This document shows positions 35,155-46,539 of a stretch of 64,000 nucleotides of DNA, piece after piece. This stretch comes from Hepsetus odoe (lineage: Eukaryota; Chordata; Actinopteri; Characiformes; Hepsetidae). The translations under genes were made by a program, and so were the position numbers. The notes under the pieces were generated by a model, which ran no database searches, was not told where the DNA came from, and saw nothing but the letters and a program-made list of their open reading frames with translations. Location of the stretch: contig CM029366.1 in NCBI GenBank assembly GCA_017165825.1, forward strand, positions 34,051,465 to 34,115,464, in the 5' to 3' direction. Position 1 is the stretch's first letter. Each line of letters starts with the position of its first letter.

Positions 35155-35575
35155 TATACACAGTTCTGTGCAGTAGTTTTATTCAGGTGTGTAAAACGCT
35201 GTAAACAGAACGCTTTCAGAAATGGAAGTGTTGATCATTTATTCTCATCAATCAACAAAATGCAGTGAATGAACAAAAGAGAATCTAAATCAGATCAATA
35301 TTTGGTGTGAACACCCTTTGCCTTCAAAACAGCATCAGTTCTTCTAGGTACACTCGCGCACGGTTTCTGAAGGAACTCGGCCGGTAGGTCGTTCCAAACA
35401 TCTTGGAGAACTGAGCACAGATCTTCTGTGGATGTAGCTTCCTCACATCCTTCTGTCTCTTCATGTGATCCAGACACACTGGATGATGTGGAGATCAGGG
35501 CTCTGTGGGGCCAGAAGAACTGAATAGTGAGAGAGAGAGACTCTAGAATGTTTTCCTTCATTCACACCAGTCAGT
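35155..35575. mobile_element. Tc1-like transposon end/MITE in short intron B-C
   Basis: Contains cgctgtaaacagaacgcttt, aatctaaatcagatcaatat, and ttggagaactgagcacagat, a sequence I recognise from ends of fish Tc1-like elements. The left part matches the arms of the palindromic element at 62880-63435. The opposite inverted end is not seen here, so it is one-sided. Confidence 0.75.
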
Positions 35576-35605
35576 TTGAGAAACGAAATACATCAATGGT
35601 ATTAC

Positions 35606-35608
<3 letters not shown>

Positions 35609-35645
<37 letters not shown>
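35609..35645 (+). repeat. (CA)n
   Basis: CA tract 190 nt before exon C. Confidence 0.97.
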
Positions 35646-35648
<3 letters not shown>

Positions 35649-35794
35649 TCCATAATACTGTGAGAACACACAATTGTTTAGTTATATATGTCTATATATG
35701 TTCCTTTGTTTCTCTAAAGAGCTTCAGATGTTCCTCGGGTCTCCTGGCTGTGTTTTCTGACTATGACCAACAGTTCATTTGTAGTCCTGACCAG

Positions 35795-35817
35795 GTGTGT
35801 GTGTGTGTGTGTGTGTG
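35795..35817 (+). repeat. (GT)n before exon C acceptor
   Basis: Ends about 15 nt before the exon; followed by cgcatgtgtttacag. Confidence 0.97.
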
Positions 35818-35832
35818 CGCATGTGTTTACAG

Positions 35833-35925
35833 CAGCAACTCCAGGACTTCTACAAGAAGCAGCAAGAGCAGCTCCATCTCCAACTCTTCCAGCAGCAGCA
35901 TGGCAGCAAACAGCAGAGCAAAGAG
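35833..35925 (+). CDS. foxp1: foxp1 coding exon C: Q-rich/coiled segment
   Basis: 31 codons, phase 0 to 0, reading QQLQDFYKKQQEQLHLQLFQ then QQHGSKQQSKE. It corresponds to the FOXP motif QQLQ(E/D)FYKKQQEQL-LQL. The acceptor reads tttacagcag, a tandem NAGNAG site. Use of the first AG gives QQLQDF, the family-typical start, so 35833 is chosen; use of the second AG would drop one Gln. The upstream flank contains a TG repeat (35795-35817) ending about 15 nt before the splice site. The donor is AAAGAG/gtacca. The polyglutamine expansion that mammalian FOXP2 carries here is absent, consistent with FOXP1. The preceding intron is short (943 bp) and contains one end of a Tc1-like element. Confidence 0.95.
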
Positions 35926-36846
35926 GTACCAACCACACCTCCTTCATCTCAGAACCTTCTCACCTCCGTCTCTCTCCTGACCTCCACCCTTCATCGAAAC
36001 ATCTCCACCAGGGCCGCTCGATGAGCTCAGAAATCCTCCTCCTGATTATTCCAGGATTATTCAGACTTCAAATCATGCGTTTATTGAACGTTTCACCCTG
36101 TTTTTTTAACAGCATTCAAATAATTGAAATTCTTTGAAACTTCTACAAAATTCTAATATAGAAAAATAGGCACAACAATTCACTTCTATATGAAATAAAT
36201 ACATAAATTTTGTTAAAATTTTTATCAAAATCAAATTAAATGATAAACAAATTTTCACAAACTAAATACATGGGAAAGGTTTTTAAAACCCCAGTCCGAT
36301 GGCCTGGTGGTGGAGTCGAGGAGTCAGGAGATGATTATTTAATTTTGATAATTGATGTCAAAATGGCAAAATTGCAGCCGAAATTCAGATTTGAATTTTC
36401 AGTTCCCTCACCTTTTCCCCGTCGTCCCTCCACGCATGTCCTCCGGTGCTCCTCCGGTCCCGTCCTCTCCCCCGACACTTCCACCGCCGTGCTTCACAGC
36501 AGGACCCGAGCGCGTTGTTGAGCCGAATTTCCTCCCGTGGGTCTTAAAATCCGGATTTTAGATCCAACTTTTAGTCTTTGAACCTCCTCTTGGGTGGAGC
36601 AGTGTGCTCTGTATAGTCTTTCATTTTAGCAGCACTAATATTTTTAACTTTTACCTTTTTGTTCATTTATTTGATCGTGTTTGTTCCTGTTTGTAGGAGC
36701 GACATAAGAGTTTACTGTAGAAGAACCAGCTGCCCTTGAGGAGAAACAGATGCAGGGATTCTCCATCACACATAAATATTCATGTTTTTTATGTAGGAAA
36801 AGGGAAAAGGGGGCTTGTCAAATACAAGAGCAGCTAATAGGACAGA

Positions 36847-36849
36847 GGG

Positions 36850-36880
<31 letters not shown>

Positions 36881-36890
36881 GAGAGAGAGG
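36847..36890 (+). repeat. (GA)n
   Basis: GA tract with gg interruptions. Confidence 0.95.
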
Positions 36891-38706
36891 GAGGGATGCA
36901 GAAACGTATAGCATGTAATTCGAAGAGGCCGCCGCGATAATTAACATGGAAATGGCAGAAGGAGAGCAGGCATGTAATTGTGAGATATCAGCTTGCTCTC
37001 TTTTTCTTCTTTCTCTCGTTCTATCCTTCCTCACCCATTCCCACCCCCTCCCCCACACACACCAGTCTGAGGCTGGTCTCGTTTACGGCGGCTGTTCGTT
37101 AATGACTGGCGGATGCGGGCATTGCTCCGGACAAAAGAACTGATTATCGCTCGGTCAGAAGTGGTTCAAAGACAATCGGGGAATTTCAGACTTTTACTTT
37201 TCCTCCTCGGAGAGTCACTTCCACTCCGGGAGTGTAAATTAAAGCCAGTGTAAAACACACACTCATCCACTTCAAAGTCCCCCGACTGGCTAATTAATGA
37301 AGCAGGGGCTTCAGTTTGGACACGTCCTGCTTCCATAAATCAACGTGACGGCGGCGTTTCTCTCCCCTCTGATAGAAGTTGTCACTCTCTCTCCCTCCCT
37401 CCCTCTCTCCTCAGATGGGGAGGGAGGGTCCAGAAAGAAAAAGAGAAGGGGGGTCGAAAAGAAGCAGTTGATCAGCTGAATGGGGAAGAAAAAACTGAAA
37501 GAAAACAACTTTTTGAAGCGCATTATGTTTGATCACAGGAAATTGATGCAGCCCTCCAGAGGCTCCTTCCTCTCTGCTCGCCGTTTCTTCTCGCGCAGCT
37601 TTCAGAAGACAAGGAGAATCACTCTGCGTCTCCCTCCCGTGGGGACGCCGCACAATAACCCCCTGTTGTTGCTTTGTGTCCCTCTTTCATTTTAAAGACG
37701 CCCCCCTTCCCCTCCCGAACCCCCCCGTTCGGAGGTTTTTCAAAGATCTTTAACTTCACGATCGGAGGGGAGACAATGAAAGGGTCTGGCAGTGTCACTC
37801 TTTATCACGTTTGTCAGACGCTCACCCCCCAACACACGCACACACACGCACGCACACACACGCACACACACCATCCCGACTGTTCTCGTGTGCCGCTTGG
37901 CATTAACCTCTCATTTGCTTGGATGGGACGGTGTCAACGCGGCTCTTTAGTCACGGAGGGGGTTTAATTTAGTGTTTGTATTTTCTGTTCTCCCTCAAAT
38001 TCGCACCCAAGTTTTCCTCCGAATTCACTCCGCTCCTCCAGGAAGAGTTCAAAGTGAAACTCTTCTTAAATCTACAATAGCTGCGAAATAGGAGTTTGTT
38101 TTACCAACGAATGTAGTTCTTCGTAATTGATGCCTTTTGAGCTTCGTTTCCTTTTCTAATTAAAAATACCTACAGATATTTTACAGATAGGCCCATCACC
38201 TACATTTCCTTTTATTTCATCCGACATCACACTGCACTTCAGTAAACTCTGGTTTAAGCCAGGAGTGTTGAGTTTTGTGTGATATGGGCTCTTTAAGTTA
38301 AAGGGAAAGTTTGGCTGGTGTTTAGATTTTCATATGGTGAACCGCCCGCCTGAATCAGAGGGAGGACGTGTGTGTGTGTGTTTGTGTGTGTGTGTTCTTT
38401 ATCAGCTCGGCTCAGGGTCCCGGGTGTGTGACCCGGCCGCCGCCGTGCAGCGAGACCTTTTTTGTTTGCCTTCAATCGGGAGCGGTAAACACAGCGGCGC
38501 ATCCTGTGTTTGGGAAGAGGGTGCGGTACTCAGCTTGGCAGGGTGTGCTTTAATGCCCACACACACACACACACACACACACAGAGTGCTGACTCTGATG
38601 TACCATTTATACACAATGCGAGTGTGTTTCAGAGGTTCAGATTAAAGGAATCCTCTGGAGAACAATCAGGCGTCCCAACCTGTGGGAAGAGATACTTTGT
38701 TTCTTT

Positions 38707-39130
38707 TTGAGGCCGACACTAGAAGTCAATAGTCACCCAAATCCTCTTGATCTCCAAAATGGCTCTCAAGCTCCTCCAGATCTTCATTAAGGTGGAGCAG
38801 CTCTTCATTAACGAGGATCAGAAGTGTGGGTGTGGTTTAGGACACAGCAGGACTCTACAAACATCAACTAAACTCCAGACTTTTTACTCAACAGGAGCTG
38901 ATCTAGAATCAGTCCTAAATACGGAGGAATCTGGTCCCAGATCAGTCCTGGTTTATTTGAATTTCGTATCTGACCGCAAGTTCTACTGTGTCTGGTCCAC
39001 CTTAATGAAGAGGGTTAAGTGGATGGAGGGAGGTTCTGGTTTTCTGAGCTCCAGTTCTGATCACTTTGACGTAGAGCCGGAGAGTTTTGGCAGGAAAGAT
39101 TTGGGTGATTATTGACTTCGTGTCTACATT
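38707..39130. mobile_element. Foldback/MITE-like element, copy 2
   Basis: Ends are inverted: gtcaatagtcacccaaatcc at the left and gatttgggtgattattgact at the right. The arms hold the same ggtggagcagctcttcatta and tttaggacacagcaggactc blocks, and the core the same ctagaatcagtcctaaatac block as the other copies. Confidence 0.8.
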
Positions 39131-39603
39131 TCAAAAACTAAAGATGATGGATCCCAGCACGGCCGACCAAATCTGGAGTGGAACACATTTTGTGAGTTGG
39201 GTTTGTTTCCAGACTGTCGTCCTCCTGTCCCAACAACATCGTCCGTCTGTTTGGATTTGTGCTCCGTTTGGGGACGTTAGATCATTTCCTCCTGTTTGTT
39301 GTGCATTTAATTCCTCATCACCCTCCCTCTCTCTCTCACTCTTCTAACACCTTCTCCCTTTTCCTGTATTTTTTCCTCCCATTTCCTCGTCTCTCCTTTC
39401 TCTTTCTCCCCTCCCTTCCTCCCTTTTTTGTTCCATCCATTCCATTCGTTAGGAAGGTGCTTTATAATCTCATGCAGGAGCGTTTTCTTTATTTTATTTT
39501 TATCATATAAATCATCTTTTTTTGCATAATATATATAATAATTATAAATGTGTTCATTTTTTTATTTTTTACTATTGTCAAACATTAAATGGACCATATG
39601 AAC

Positions 39604-39605
<2 letters not shown>

Positions 39606-39639
<34 letters not shown>
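39606..39639 (+). repeat. (CA)n
   Basis: Pure CA tract. Confidence 0.97.
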
Positions 39640-39642
<3 letters not shown>

Positions 39643-39714
39643 GTGACACATCCTCTTGTTCAGCCAACGAAAATTGAGTCCACACATCGAAGCTATAAGG
39701 AGTGTTTCATTTGG

Positions 39715-39781
39715 AAGGGCTTTTTTAATAAGGCACACAAAGCAGCCAGTCAGAACACAGCTAATTTGCATACATCAGGCA

Positions 39782-39785
<4 letters not shown>
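39715..39785. mobile_element. Fragment of the CCAAT/octamer repeat
   Basis: Contains cagccagtcagaacacagct then aatttgcataca, matching the core of 12521-12880; it ends in a poly-A run. Confidence 0.5.

Positions 39786-39812
<27 letters not shown>
39785..39812 (+). repeat. Poly-A, 28 nt
   Basis: Uninterrupted A run at the end of a CCAAT/octamer repeat fragment. Confidence 0.96.
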
Positions 39813-39813
<1 letters not shown>

Positions 39814-40726
39814 ACTGAGGGGAAAATAGTGTAAAGTGTAAATGAATGATTTTTAAATAGAATTTTGACTTTTTTTACATAAACCTTTAAAAGTTTATAT
39901 CATTTTAGTCTTTTTTACTTTTAAATCTTCTTTTATCATTTTTTCCTGCTTCGACCTCAGTAGTTTTTTATTTATATATTGGTAATTTTGATACATCAGT
40001 ATTTTATGTAGACATTTTCTTATATTTTTTTTTCATATATATATATATAAAACCTGTAAACCTGTATATCCAATAAGTAATATATTATATTATATTATGT
40101 TATATTATATACACACTCAATGGACAAACAGTTCATGTGTTCCAAACGGAAGTTATTGATTATCAAATATATAATGATCATCATAAAATCTAGTTTGTTG
40201 TTTGTGGTACTCGGTGTGTGAACAGCTCTGATCCACTGACGGGTTTTTATAATTCAGTCCAATTAAACACTTTCTCAGTAAAGAACGCGTGTTAATGCAG
40301 TTACTGTAGAGTCGTTTTATTTGAATATTTTGAGCATTTTGAACAAAACATGATCTAAAAGGCCGTATCGAAGCTCATGATGGGGTTATTTATGCGGATG
40401 TGTGTGTCATCAGTCCTCCCATGTATTGGAGATGGCTTTTAAAAACGATGGCGGGTGTTTTTGTGCACCTTGTTTTGGACGTGTTTTTGGAGAATCTCAC
40501 TGCGTAACCGTGCCAGTCCCTGTTCTCTGATTGGATGAGGCGTTTGGGGTGGGTCGGCGCTCTGATAGCGAGGATGATGACTGTGTTTCTGGTTGTTTGC
40601 TGAATTATGAATGGCTGTAATTAAAATCCCGCGGCTCTGATTATGAATGATTAACTGTGTTGTTTCATTGTTTGTCACAACTCGGAGTTAATTAAGAGCA
40701 GCGAGGACGTACCTGCCGCACGTCTG

Positions 40727-40730
<4 letters not shown>

Positions 40731-40780
<50 letters not shown>
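40731..40780 (+). repeat. (TG)25 upstream of exon D
   Basis: Pure TG tract, 46 nt before the exon. Confidence 0.98.
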
Positions 40781-40781
<1 letters not shown>

Positions 40782-40826
40782 TTTGTAGTGTGTTCACTCA
40801 CCGTGCCCCCCCTCCTCTCCCTGTAG

Positions 40827-40968
40827 GTGTCGGCTCAGCAGTTGGCCTTCCAGCAGCAGCTCCTCCAGGTTCAACAGCTGCAGCAGCAGCACCTCCTCAG
40901 CCTGCAGAGACAAGGCCTGCTGTCCATCCAGCCCAACCAGAACCTGCCTCTACACACTCTCACTCAGG
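40827..40968 (+). CDS. foxp1: foxp1 coding exon D: Q-rich region, LLSLQRQGL motif
   Basis: 47 codons plus one base (phase 0 to 1). It begins VSAQQLAFQQQLLQVQQLQQ, then QHLLSLQRQGLLSIQ, then PNQNLPLHTLTQ, with the trailing G starting a split Gly codon. AFQQQLLQ-QQLQQQHLLSLQRQGL is the signature of this FOXP exon. The acceptor has a C/T-rich tract ending ccctgtag. The donor is CTCAGG/gtaaac and runs directly into a CA repeat (40973-41004). A 50-nt TG repeat lies 46 nt upstream (40731-40780), the same TG-exon-CA arrangement as exon B. The codon junction with the next exon gives G-MIPAELQQLWKEV, the FOXP1 form. Confidence 0.95.
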
Positions 40969-40970
40969 GT

Positions 40971-40972
<2 letters not shown>

Positions 40973-41004
<32 letters not shown>
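40973..41004 (+). repeat. (AC)16 at exon D donor
   Basis: Begins 5 nt into the intron. Confidence 0.98.
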
Positions 41005-41005
<1 letters not shown>

Positions 41006-41091
41006 AAAATGTAATACTCTGCAGAAAAAACACTGGTGTCCACAAACTTTTGGACACACAACGCGTTGGAGTTTTGATAACTCTGCTCTTC

Positions 41092-41247
41092 TTGATGATG
41101 AACATTGCTGTGAGGGTCTGATTGTATCAGTGAGGTACTGATGATGAACATTGCTGTGAGGGTCTGATTGTATCAGTGAGGTACTGATGTTGAACATTGC
41201 TGTGAGGGTCTGATTGTATCAGTGAGGTACTGATGTTGAACATTGCC
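41092..41247 (+). repeat. 46-bp tandem repeat, 3.4 copies
   Basis: The unit tgatgatgaacattgctgtg, agggtctgattgtatcagtg, aggtac is repeated at 46-bp spacing (gaacattg at 41100, 41146, 41192, 41238). The last partial unit runs into a SINE-A fragment. Confidence 0.95.
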
Positions 41248-41430
41248 CTTGAGCAAGGTACCGTCCCCGTCACTGCTCCCCGGCCGCTTTCAATAACCTG
41301 CCCCCTGCTGCACGTGTGTGTGTGGGTGAAACGCAGAGGTTGAATTTCGTTGTGTTGTGCTGCGCTGCGTTTCACAGTGAGGAGAACAGTCCCTTTCACT
41401 TTCACTTTTTTCCACTTTCACTTTCATCAG
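41247..41430 (+). mobile_element. SINE-A copy lacking its tRNA head
   Basis: Begins cccttgagcaaggtaccgtc and ends with ctttcactttcac repeats typical of the family's 3' end. Its left edge coincides with the end of the 46-bp repeat array. Confidence 0.8.
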
Positions 41431-43776
41431 ATCTGATTCTTCTCACCAAAACATCAGACCAGCATTTGGTTCAGAACAAGACTAGCGTTAAGCCGAGTTC
41501 AGCACTTGTAACGGCGTTTAAAGGACGAGTCTGATCGTGTGGATGAATGTCAATCAGCTTTTTTTAACGGTTCGACAACCCGAACAGTCGTTAAACCAGA
41601 CCTTTAAACTCAGCCTATGCTGGCACTACACCTTCGCTCCTTCATCCCTCCATCTCTTTATCCTCCCTTGGCCAGGTGCCAGCATGCTAGGTGTGTTTCT
41701 CAGAGTTTCTCAGGCCCAACCCCCTATTTTATTTTTTTTTTGTTCTCTCTTCCCAGAGCGCACGCTGAGTCAACACTTGTTTGGCCAGGAAGTTTATTTC
41801 TTTACACCTCCTGTAATATTTTCTCAAGGAGCAGCTCCGTTGTCACAAAAGCCCTTTCATACGAGGCTCCGTGTTTTCTCCCTTTTTTATTTTCCTTTTC
41901 GCTGACTGTTCTCTCTCCGACTAAGACAAACAACCTCTAAGTAAGATAAGGCGAGGAAGGGAGGGCCAGGAGGGGCCGGTTAGGTAACGTGCAAACACAA
42001 ACAGTCTTGTTATTGTTTGTTCAGGAAAAAAAAAATAATAAAATACCCACCACGCCAGGCGTGACCATGTGAACGTCTGGACCGGGACTCTGCACACTTT
42101 CTGATGTAGTTTGATAGAAATGGATGTAAATTTGATTTGAGGTCGTGTTTCTGTTAATCAAGTAGATCTTTCTGCACCGTGGCAGAAAAAATCGCAGACA
42201 GAAAGGTTGGGTCGTATGGATCATAGAGAAAATGTGTCAGCGAAGAGAGAGAGAGAGGGAGCATATTTTACTGTTTAACGTTAGAAAAATGTGGCCTGTC
42301 CAAAAGTTATGGCATGTAGATCACACAGGGTGCTCGGGCGTGTCAGTGGAGCGGGGCTGAGATCAGCGGTGTTTAAACCTGAGTCTCCGCTCGTATCTGC
42401 GCCTCGGCCAGAGCTCGGCTATTTGTCCGTAGCGTGACGTGTTTCAGATGAAAGATGGATGAAACCCTCCCAGTTTGGAGTGTAAAACCAGTGAGCTGAA
42501 GGAGCTCGAACCCCTCCTTCAGTCCCAAACGGTGGTGAAGAGCGGCGGCGCCTTTCCGTCCGGGTCTCTCGGCTTATTTGCCGCGTTTTCTGCTCCACTG
42601 TTTAAAGATATTGATGACCTTTCTCTGCCACACTCCGCCGGACTCTCACGCTTCAGTAGATCAGCTTCACCGAGGCCGAGATCTAATCTCACACCTTCAG
42701 CAGAATAGAGTGAGCACGGCGCAGCGGCGCTCCCTCTCCCGGTGAGGTAGTTCCCTAAAAAGGAGACTTATCTCTTTAACTCCGACCTCTCAGAGTAAGA
42801 TTTCTATTGATTTTGCCGCTGAAGTGTTATCTTTATATCAATATATGGATAAGATCTTACACGGTCAGAAATAAAGGAGCTCTCCAGGTTCATTCTGGAT
42901 TCCTGAAGGTCCAGATGTGTCAGTGATACCTCTGAGGGTCCTTCAGGTCCAGTTTTATACCTTAAATGTGGAGAAAGGGGCCAGATTTGGACCTTAAAAC
43001 ATTAGGCTATTAAAAGTAGGACGTTTAATTGGAAAGACTGGGGTGTGAGGAGTCGGTATTTGGGCAAAAAGCTGTTTCGTTCATCTGTTATTAAGTTTAT
43101 TTATGCAAAACGAGGTTTGCAGTTTGCCTCAATCTACCATTCGTTTTATTAAGTGTGGCTTATTATGCAAACTGTAGCTCCGCCCACAAACTGCTGCCTA
43201 CCAGCACTCTGCTGAGGATTTCAAGGACAGTGAAATAAAGTTTTTCACCAACAAGCTGGAGAGTCAACAGAGAGCGAAAGCTCAGTGATGAAGAGAGAAG
43301 GGTGTTCATGCATGGAGCTCTCAGTGTCTCCGTCCAGCTTCTGGAGAGCTGCTTTTAAACGGATTTATAGTCCCCGCCCACTTTTTCCTGCATTTCGTGC
43401 AGCCCCTCCCTCAGATGCATATGCATGAGGAGCCAGAGTGCGTTCCGCCGTCACACGGGTCTTTAAAACCGCTGGCTTGTGCGCCGAACGCAAAATCTCG
43501 TTTGAACTTCTCGAGGAAGTCGAGGCGTATTTTCTCTCCCTCGTGGATCCTTATTTTGACACACGTGTTCAAAGGTCTGGAGAGGCCGTAGAGGAACCTG
43601 TGATGAATTATTGCAGTGTGTTGGAAGAGATAAAAATATGTATATGATCAAGAGAAAGAGGGGAACATTTGATCTTCACAGTGGGGATAAGAAAGAGGAA
43701 GAAAAGAGAGAGAAGTAAATGATATCTGACCCGTTGGCTCAGTCACACACCTGCATTAGCTCTGCTCTCCCCAGTG

Positions 43777-43838
43777 CGTGTGTGCGTGTGTGTGTGTGTG
43801 TGTGTGAGTGTGTGTGTGTGTGTGTGCGTGTGTGTGTG
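43777..43838 (+). repeat. (TG)n interrupted
   Basis: TG tract with gc and ga interruptions. Confidence 0.94.
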
Positions 43839-45483
43839 AGATCTCGTCTTCCACTCTATTAGCCGCCTCTCGCTGAACGCATGTGTGGGCCAAAGCCAGT
43901 TCCTGTCCTCCTCCTGCCATCAGTTAAGTCGTCCAGGAGGGGACCGCGGGACGACGACAAGACAAATTTGCCGCTGATACGAAAGCGGTGAGCGCGGCCA
44001 GCCAGCCCAGCACGGCCCACGTGGGACCCCCGGCGTTGATTGATCGGCCGTTGGCGTGGCACTGCTTTAATAGCTCCTGTAGCGGCGGAGAGGAACATAT
44101 TTTAGGCCTAAGGGCTGCATATCGAAGACCCGGCGATCAGAGCCCCATAAACGGCGAGAGGGGGACGGGGGCGCCGAGGTCTTCGCCTGATGGAACAATA
44201 AACTAATAGTTGTGTCACTTTGGGCCCCCAGACGTGGGGCCAAGACGCTCTTCCCGGCCGGCTGCGGGCTGTTTTTTTTTTTTTTTTTTTCTGATGTGGT
44301 TATGATCCTTAAATCAACTTTCTGAACGTGGCCACCAGGGTAGCGGGGATACAAGGACAGGAAAGGTTGAAGAGGGAGAAAGTGGGTCCTGCCGCGGCAA
44401 AAATCGAGTTGCGCCGCCGGTGATCAATCAAGCGTCCCGTGCAAATACATTTTTTAAAAGGAGGGTGTATCTTTGGCCCGTAATGAGCGAAAGGGGGGAG
44501 GAGGGAGCCGGGCTGACGGATAGCCTCCGTAATCCGGGCCGGGAAAGACGAATTTAAGGCTCGGGGTTTATATTAAATACAGGACGTCGCACCTTCTGTT
44601 GAGCACGTTATTGAATAACGATAACGCGCCGGGTTTTATCCGATTGGCCCGACAGCACGTTACGCAAACGGAGGACGGGATGGAATTACTCATAGGGCTG
44701 TCGAGATTTACGCACCAGGGGGGTAAGAGGAGGGAAGGATTAACGCAGACGTGGAATTACAGATGGAGCGAGAGGAAGTTACAGGACAGTTGGAGAGGGA
44801 AGGAGGTTGGGGGAGGCGAGGTAGTGCACGTGCCGCTGGGTCACCTGGACTGGTGCGCAGGTCCTGTCGAGCACATCAGCTAAAAATACACGCTGTCATG
44901 TAGAGGAAAAATGATTTGTCCAACACCCGGGACACTCGTTACAGCCGTGACCTTCCTTTAGTGAAGCACACCGTCTCTGTGGACGCCGTGAAGTCCACCA
45001 ACCAAGACCGCACACCCGCAGAGCAGCGACTCTTCCTCTACCACGCAGTGTATCGTGCGCTCAGCGTTAGCGATATAGCTGTCTCTGTTAATGCAGGAGG
45101 CTTTGATATGCAAATGAACAGTGTTTTTGACCAATGGCAGCTGCTTTGGTGGACTGAAGTATTTCTGTACATTATTTCATGGTTTAACCCTTAAAGTCTC
45201 CAGTTTGTCCCATTATTGAATCGCCTGTTTATTCTGTATGTCCGTCGCAGAACGCAGCAGTATTACCACTAGAGTTTAGGACATCGGCCCTGATCCTCAC
45301 ACTGTTTCTAAACAGGAGCCGTGTTAGAGCTGCTTTTCTTTTACATCTTCCACACTGTTCCTTGTTGGGTGAAAACCTCATATCTCCAAAAATAAGAGGA
45401 AAATGAAATAATATTTTATATCAGGTAGTTATGCACGTTCCTTGTTCATGTTGTTTAATAAGCAGATTTGTTCTGTGTGGTTT

Positions 45484-45920
45484 ACAGCATGGTAGTGAGA
45501 CCAACTATGTTATATAGGTGGAGACAGTAGTGAGACCAACTATGTTATACATGTTGGAGAAGGTAGTGAGACCAGCTGTGTTATATGGGTTGGAGACATT
45601 AGTGAGACCAGCTATGTTATACGGGTTGGAGACGGTAGTGAGTCCAGCGATGAAATACAGGTTGGAGTCAGTAGTGGGACCAGCTATGTTAAACAGGTTG
45701 GAGATGGTAGTGAGATCAGCTGTGTTATATGGGTTGGAGACATTAGTGAGACCAGCTATGTTATACAGGTTGGAGATGGTAGTTTGACCAGCTGTATTAT
45801 ACAGGTTGGAGACGGTAGTGGGACCAGCTATGTTATATGGGTTGGAGACGATAGTGAGACCAGCTGTGTTATACGGGTTGGAGACGGTAGTGAGACCAGC
45901 TATGTTATACGGATTGAAGA
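45484..45920 (+). repeat. 36-bp minisatellite array derived from LINE ORF, about 12 units
   Basis: About twelve 36-bp units (ggtagtgagaccagctatgt plus tatacgggttggagac and variants), the reverse complement of the 9440-9787 repeat. The first unit is short by one base, so the frame shifts once near the start. The array ends where a minus-strand SINE-A begins (45925). Confidence 0.85.
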
Positions 45921-45924
45921 TGGT

Positions 45925-46140
45925 GACCCTGATGTCATTGTGAACACGGTGAACCAAACACATGCTCTGTATTTAACACACACATACCGCCAACAGGGGG
46001 CAGACATATCCAGCACCCTGGGAGCAGTGATGGGGACGGTATTTTGTTCAAGGGAACCTCTGGGCAACCTACTGGTCTGGGATCTGAACCTACAACCTTC
46101 TGATCCTAGAGCCTCGTCCCTGAACACGAGCCCGCTGCTG
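45925..46140 (-). mobile_element. SINE-A copy
   Basis: Minus strand: 3' end near 45925, diagnostic block at about 46010-46065, head at about 46140. It abuts the LINE-derived minisatellite. Confidence 0.8.
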
Positions 46141-46539
46141 CCCAGTCCGATGAACTTTCTTCACCGCGAATTTTGTGGTGAATAATCAGAGCGGCAAACA
46201 ACAATCCGTTGATAAACAATCGCATCGTTTTCATTCACATTTTTGGTTTCACTCTCACGCGGGAGGATTTGGAGGAATTTTTGGACGAGCGCTTCCGTAA
46301 TGCACCAGTCATCGAGAGCAGAGCAGCCGAAAGGACGCGCAGAGCCGCTCCTTGGAACGTGGAAAGGTTATTGATTCGTCCTGCAATAATTTCCGTCGGC
46401 TCTTTGATATGCAAACGATCTGGAGTGAATTTACAGCGGCCCTATCAGACTCATTTCACAGTTCTTAGTGTCGCCCGCTGCCGCGCTCTCTCCAGAGCTT
46501 TCCTCGCCTCATTAGCCCACTGTTCTCCATTACCGGCAT

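Larger units (their letters stand above)
34890..35832 (+). other. foxp1 intron B-C (943 bp)
   Basis: Opens with the CA repeat of exon B's donor. It then holds one end of a Tc1-like element (35155-35575), a CA repeat (35609-35645) and a TG repeat just before the acceptor. Nearly the whole intron is repeat-derived. Confidence 0.85.
35926..40826 (+). other. foxp1 intron C-D (4.9 kb)
   Basis: Contains a GA repeat (36.85 kb), a foldback element (38.71-39.13 kb), a CA repeat, a 28-nt poly-A, an AT-rich stretch (39.8-40.2 kb) and the TG repeat before exon D. Unique stretches at 36.69-36.85, 36.90-37.3 and 38.0-38.3 kb are AT-rich with TAATTA-type motifs. No gene is seen. Confidence 0.7.
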
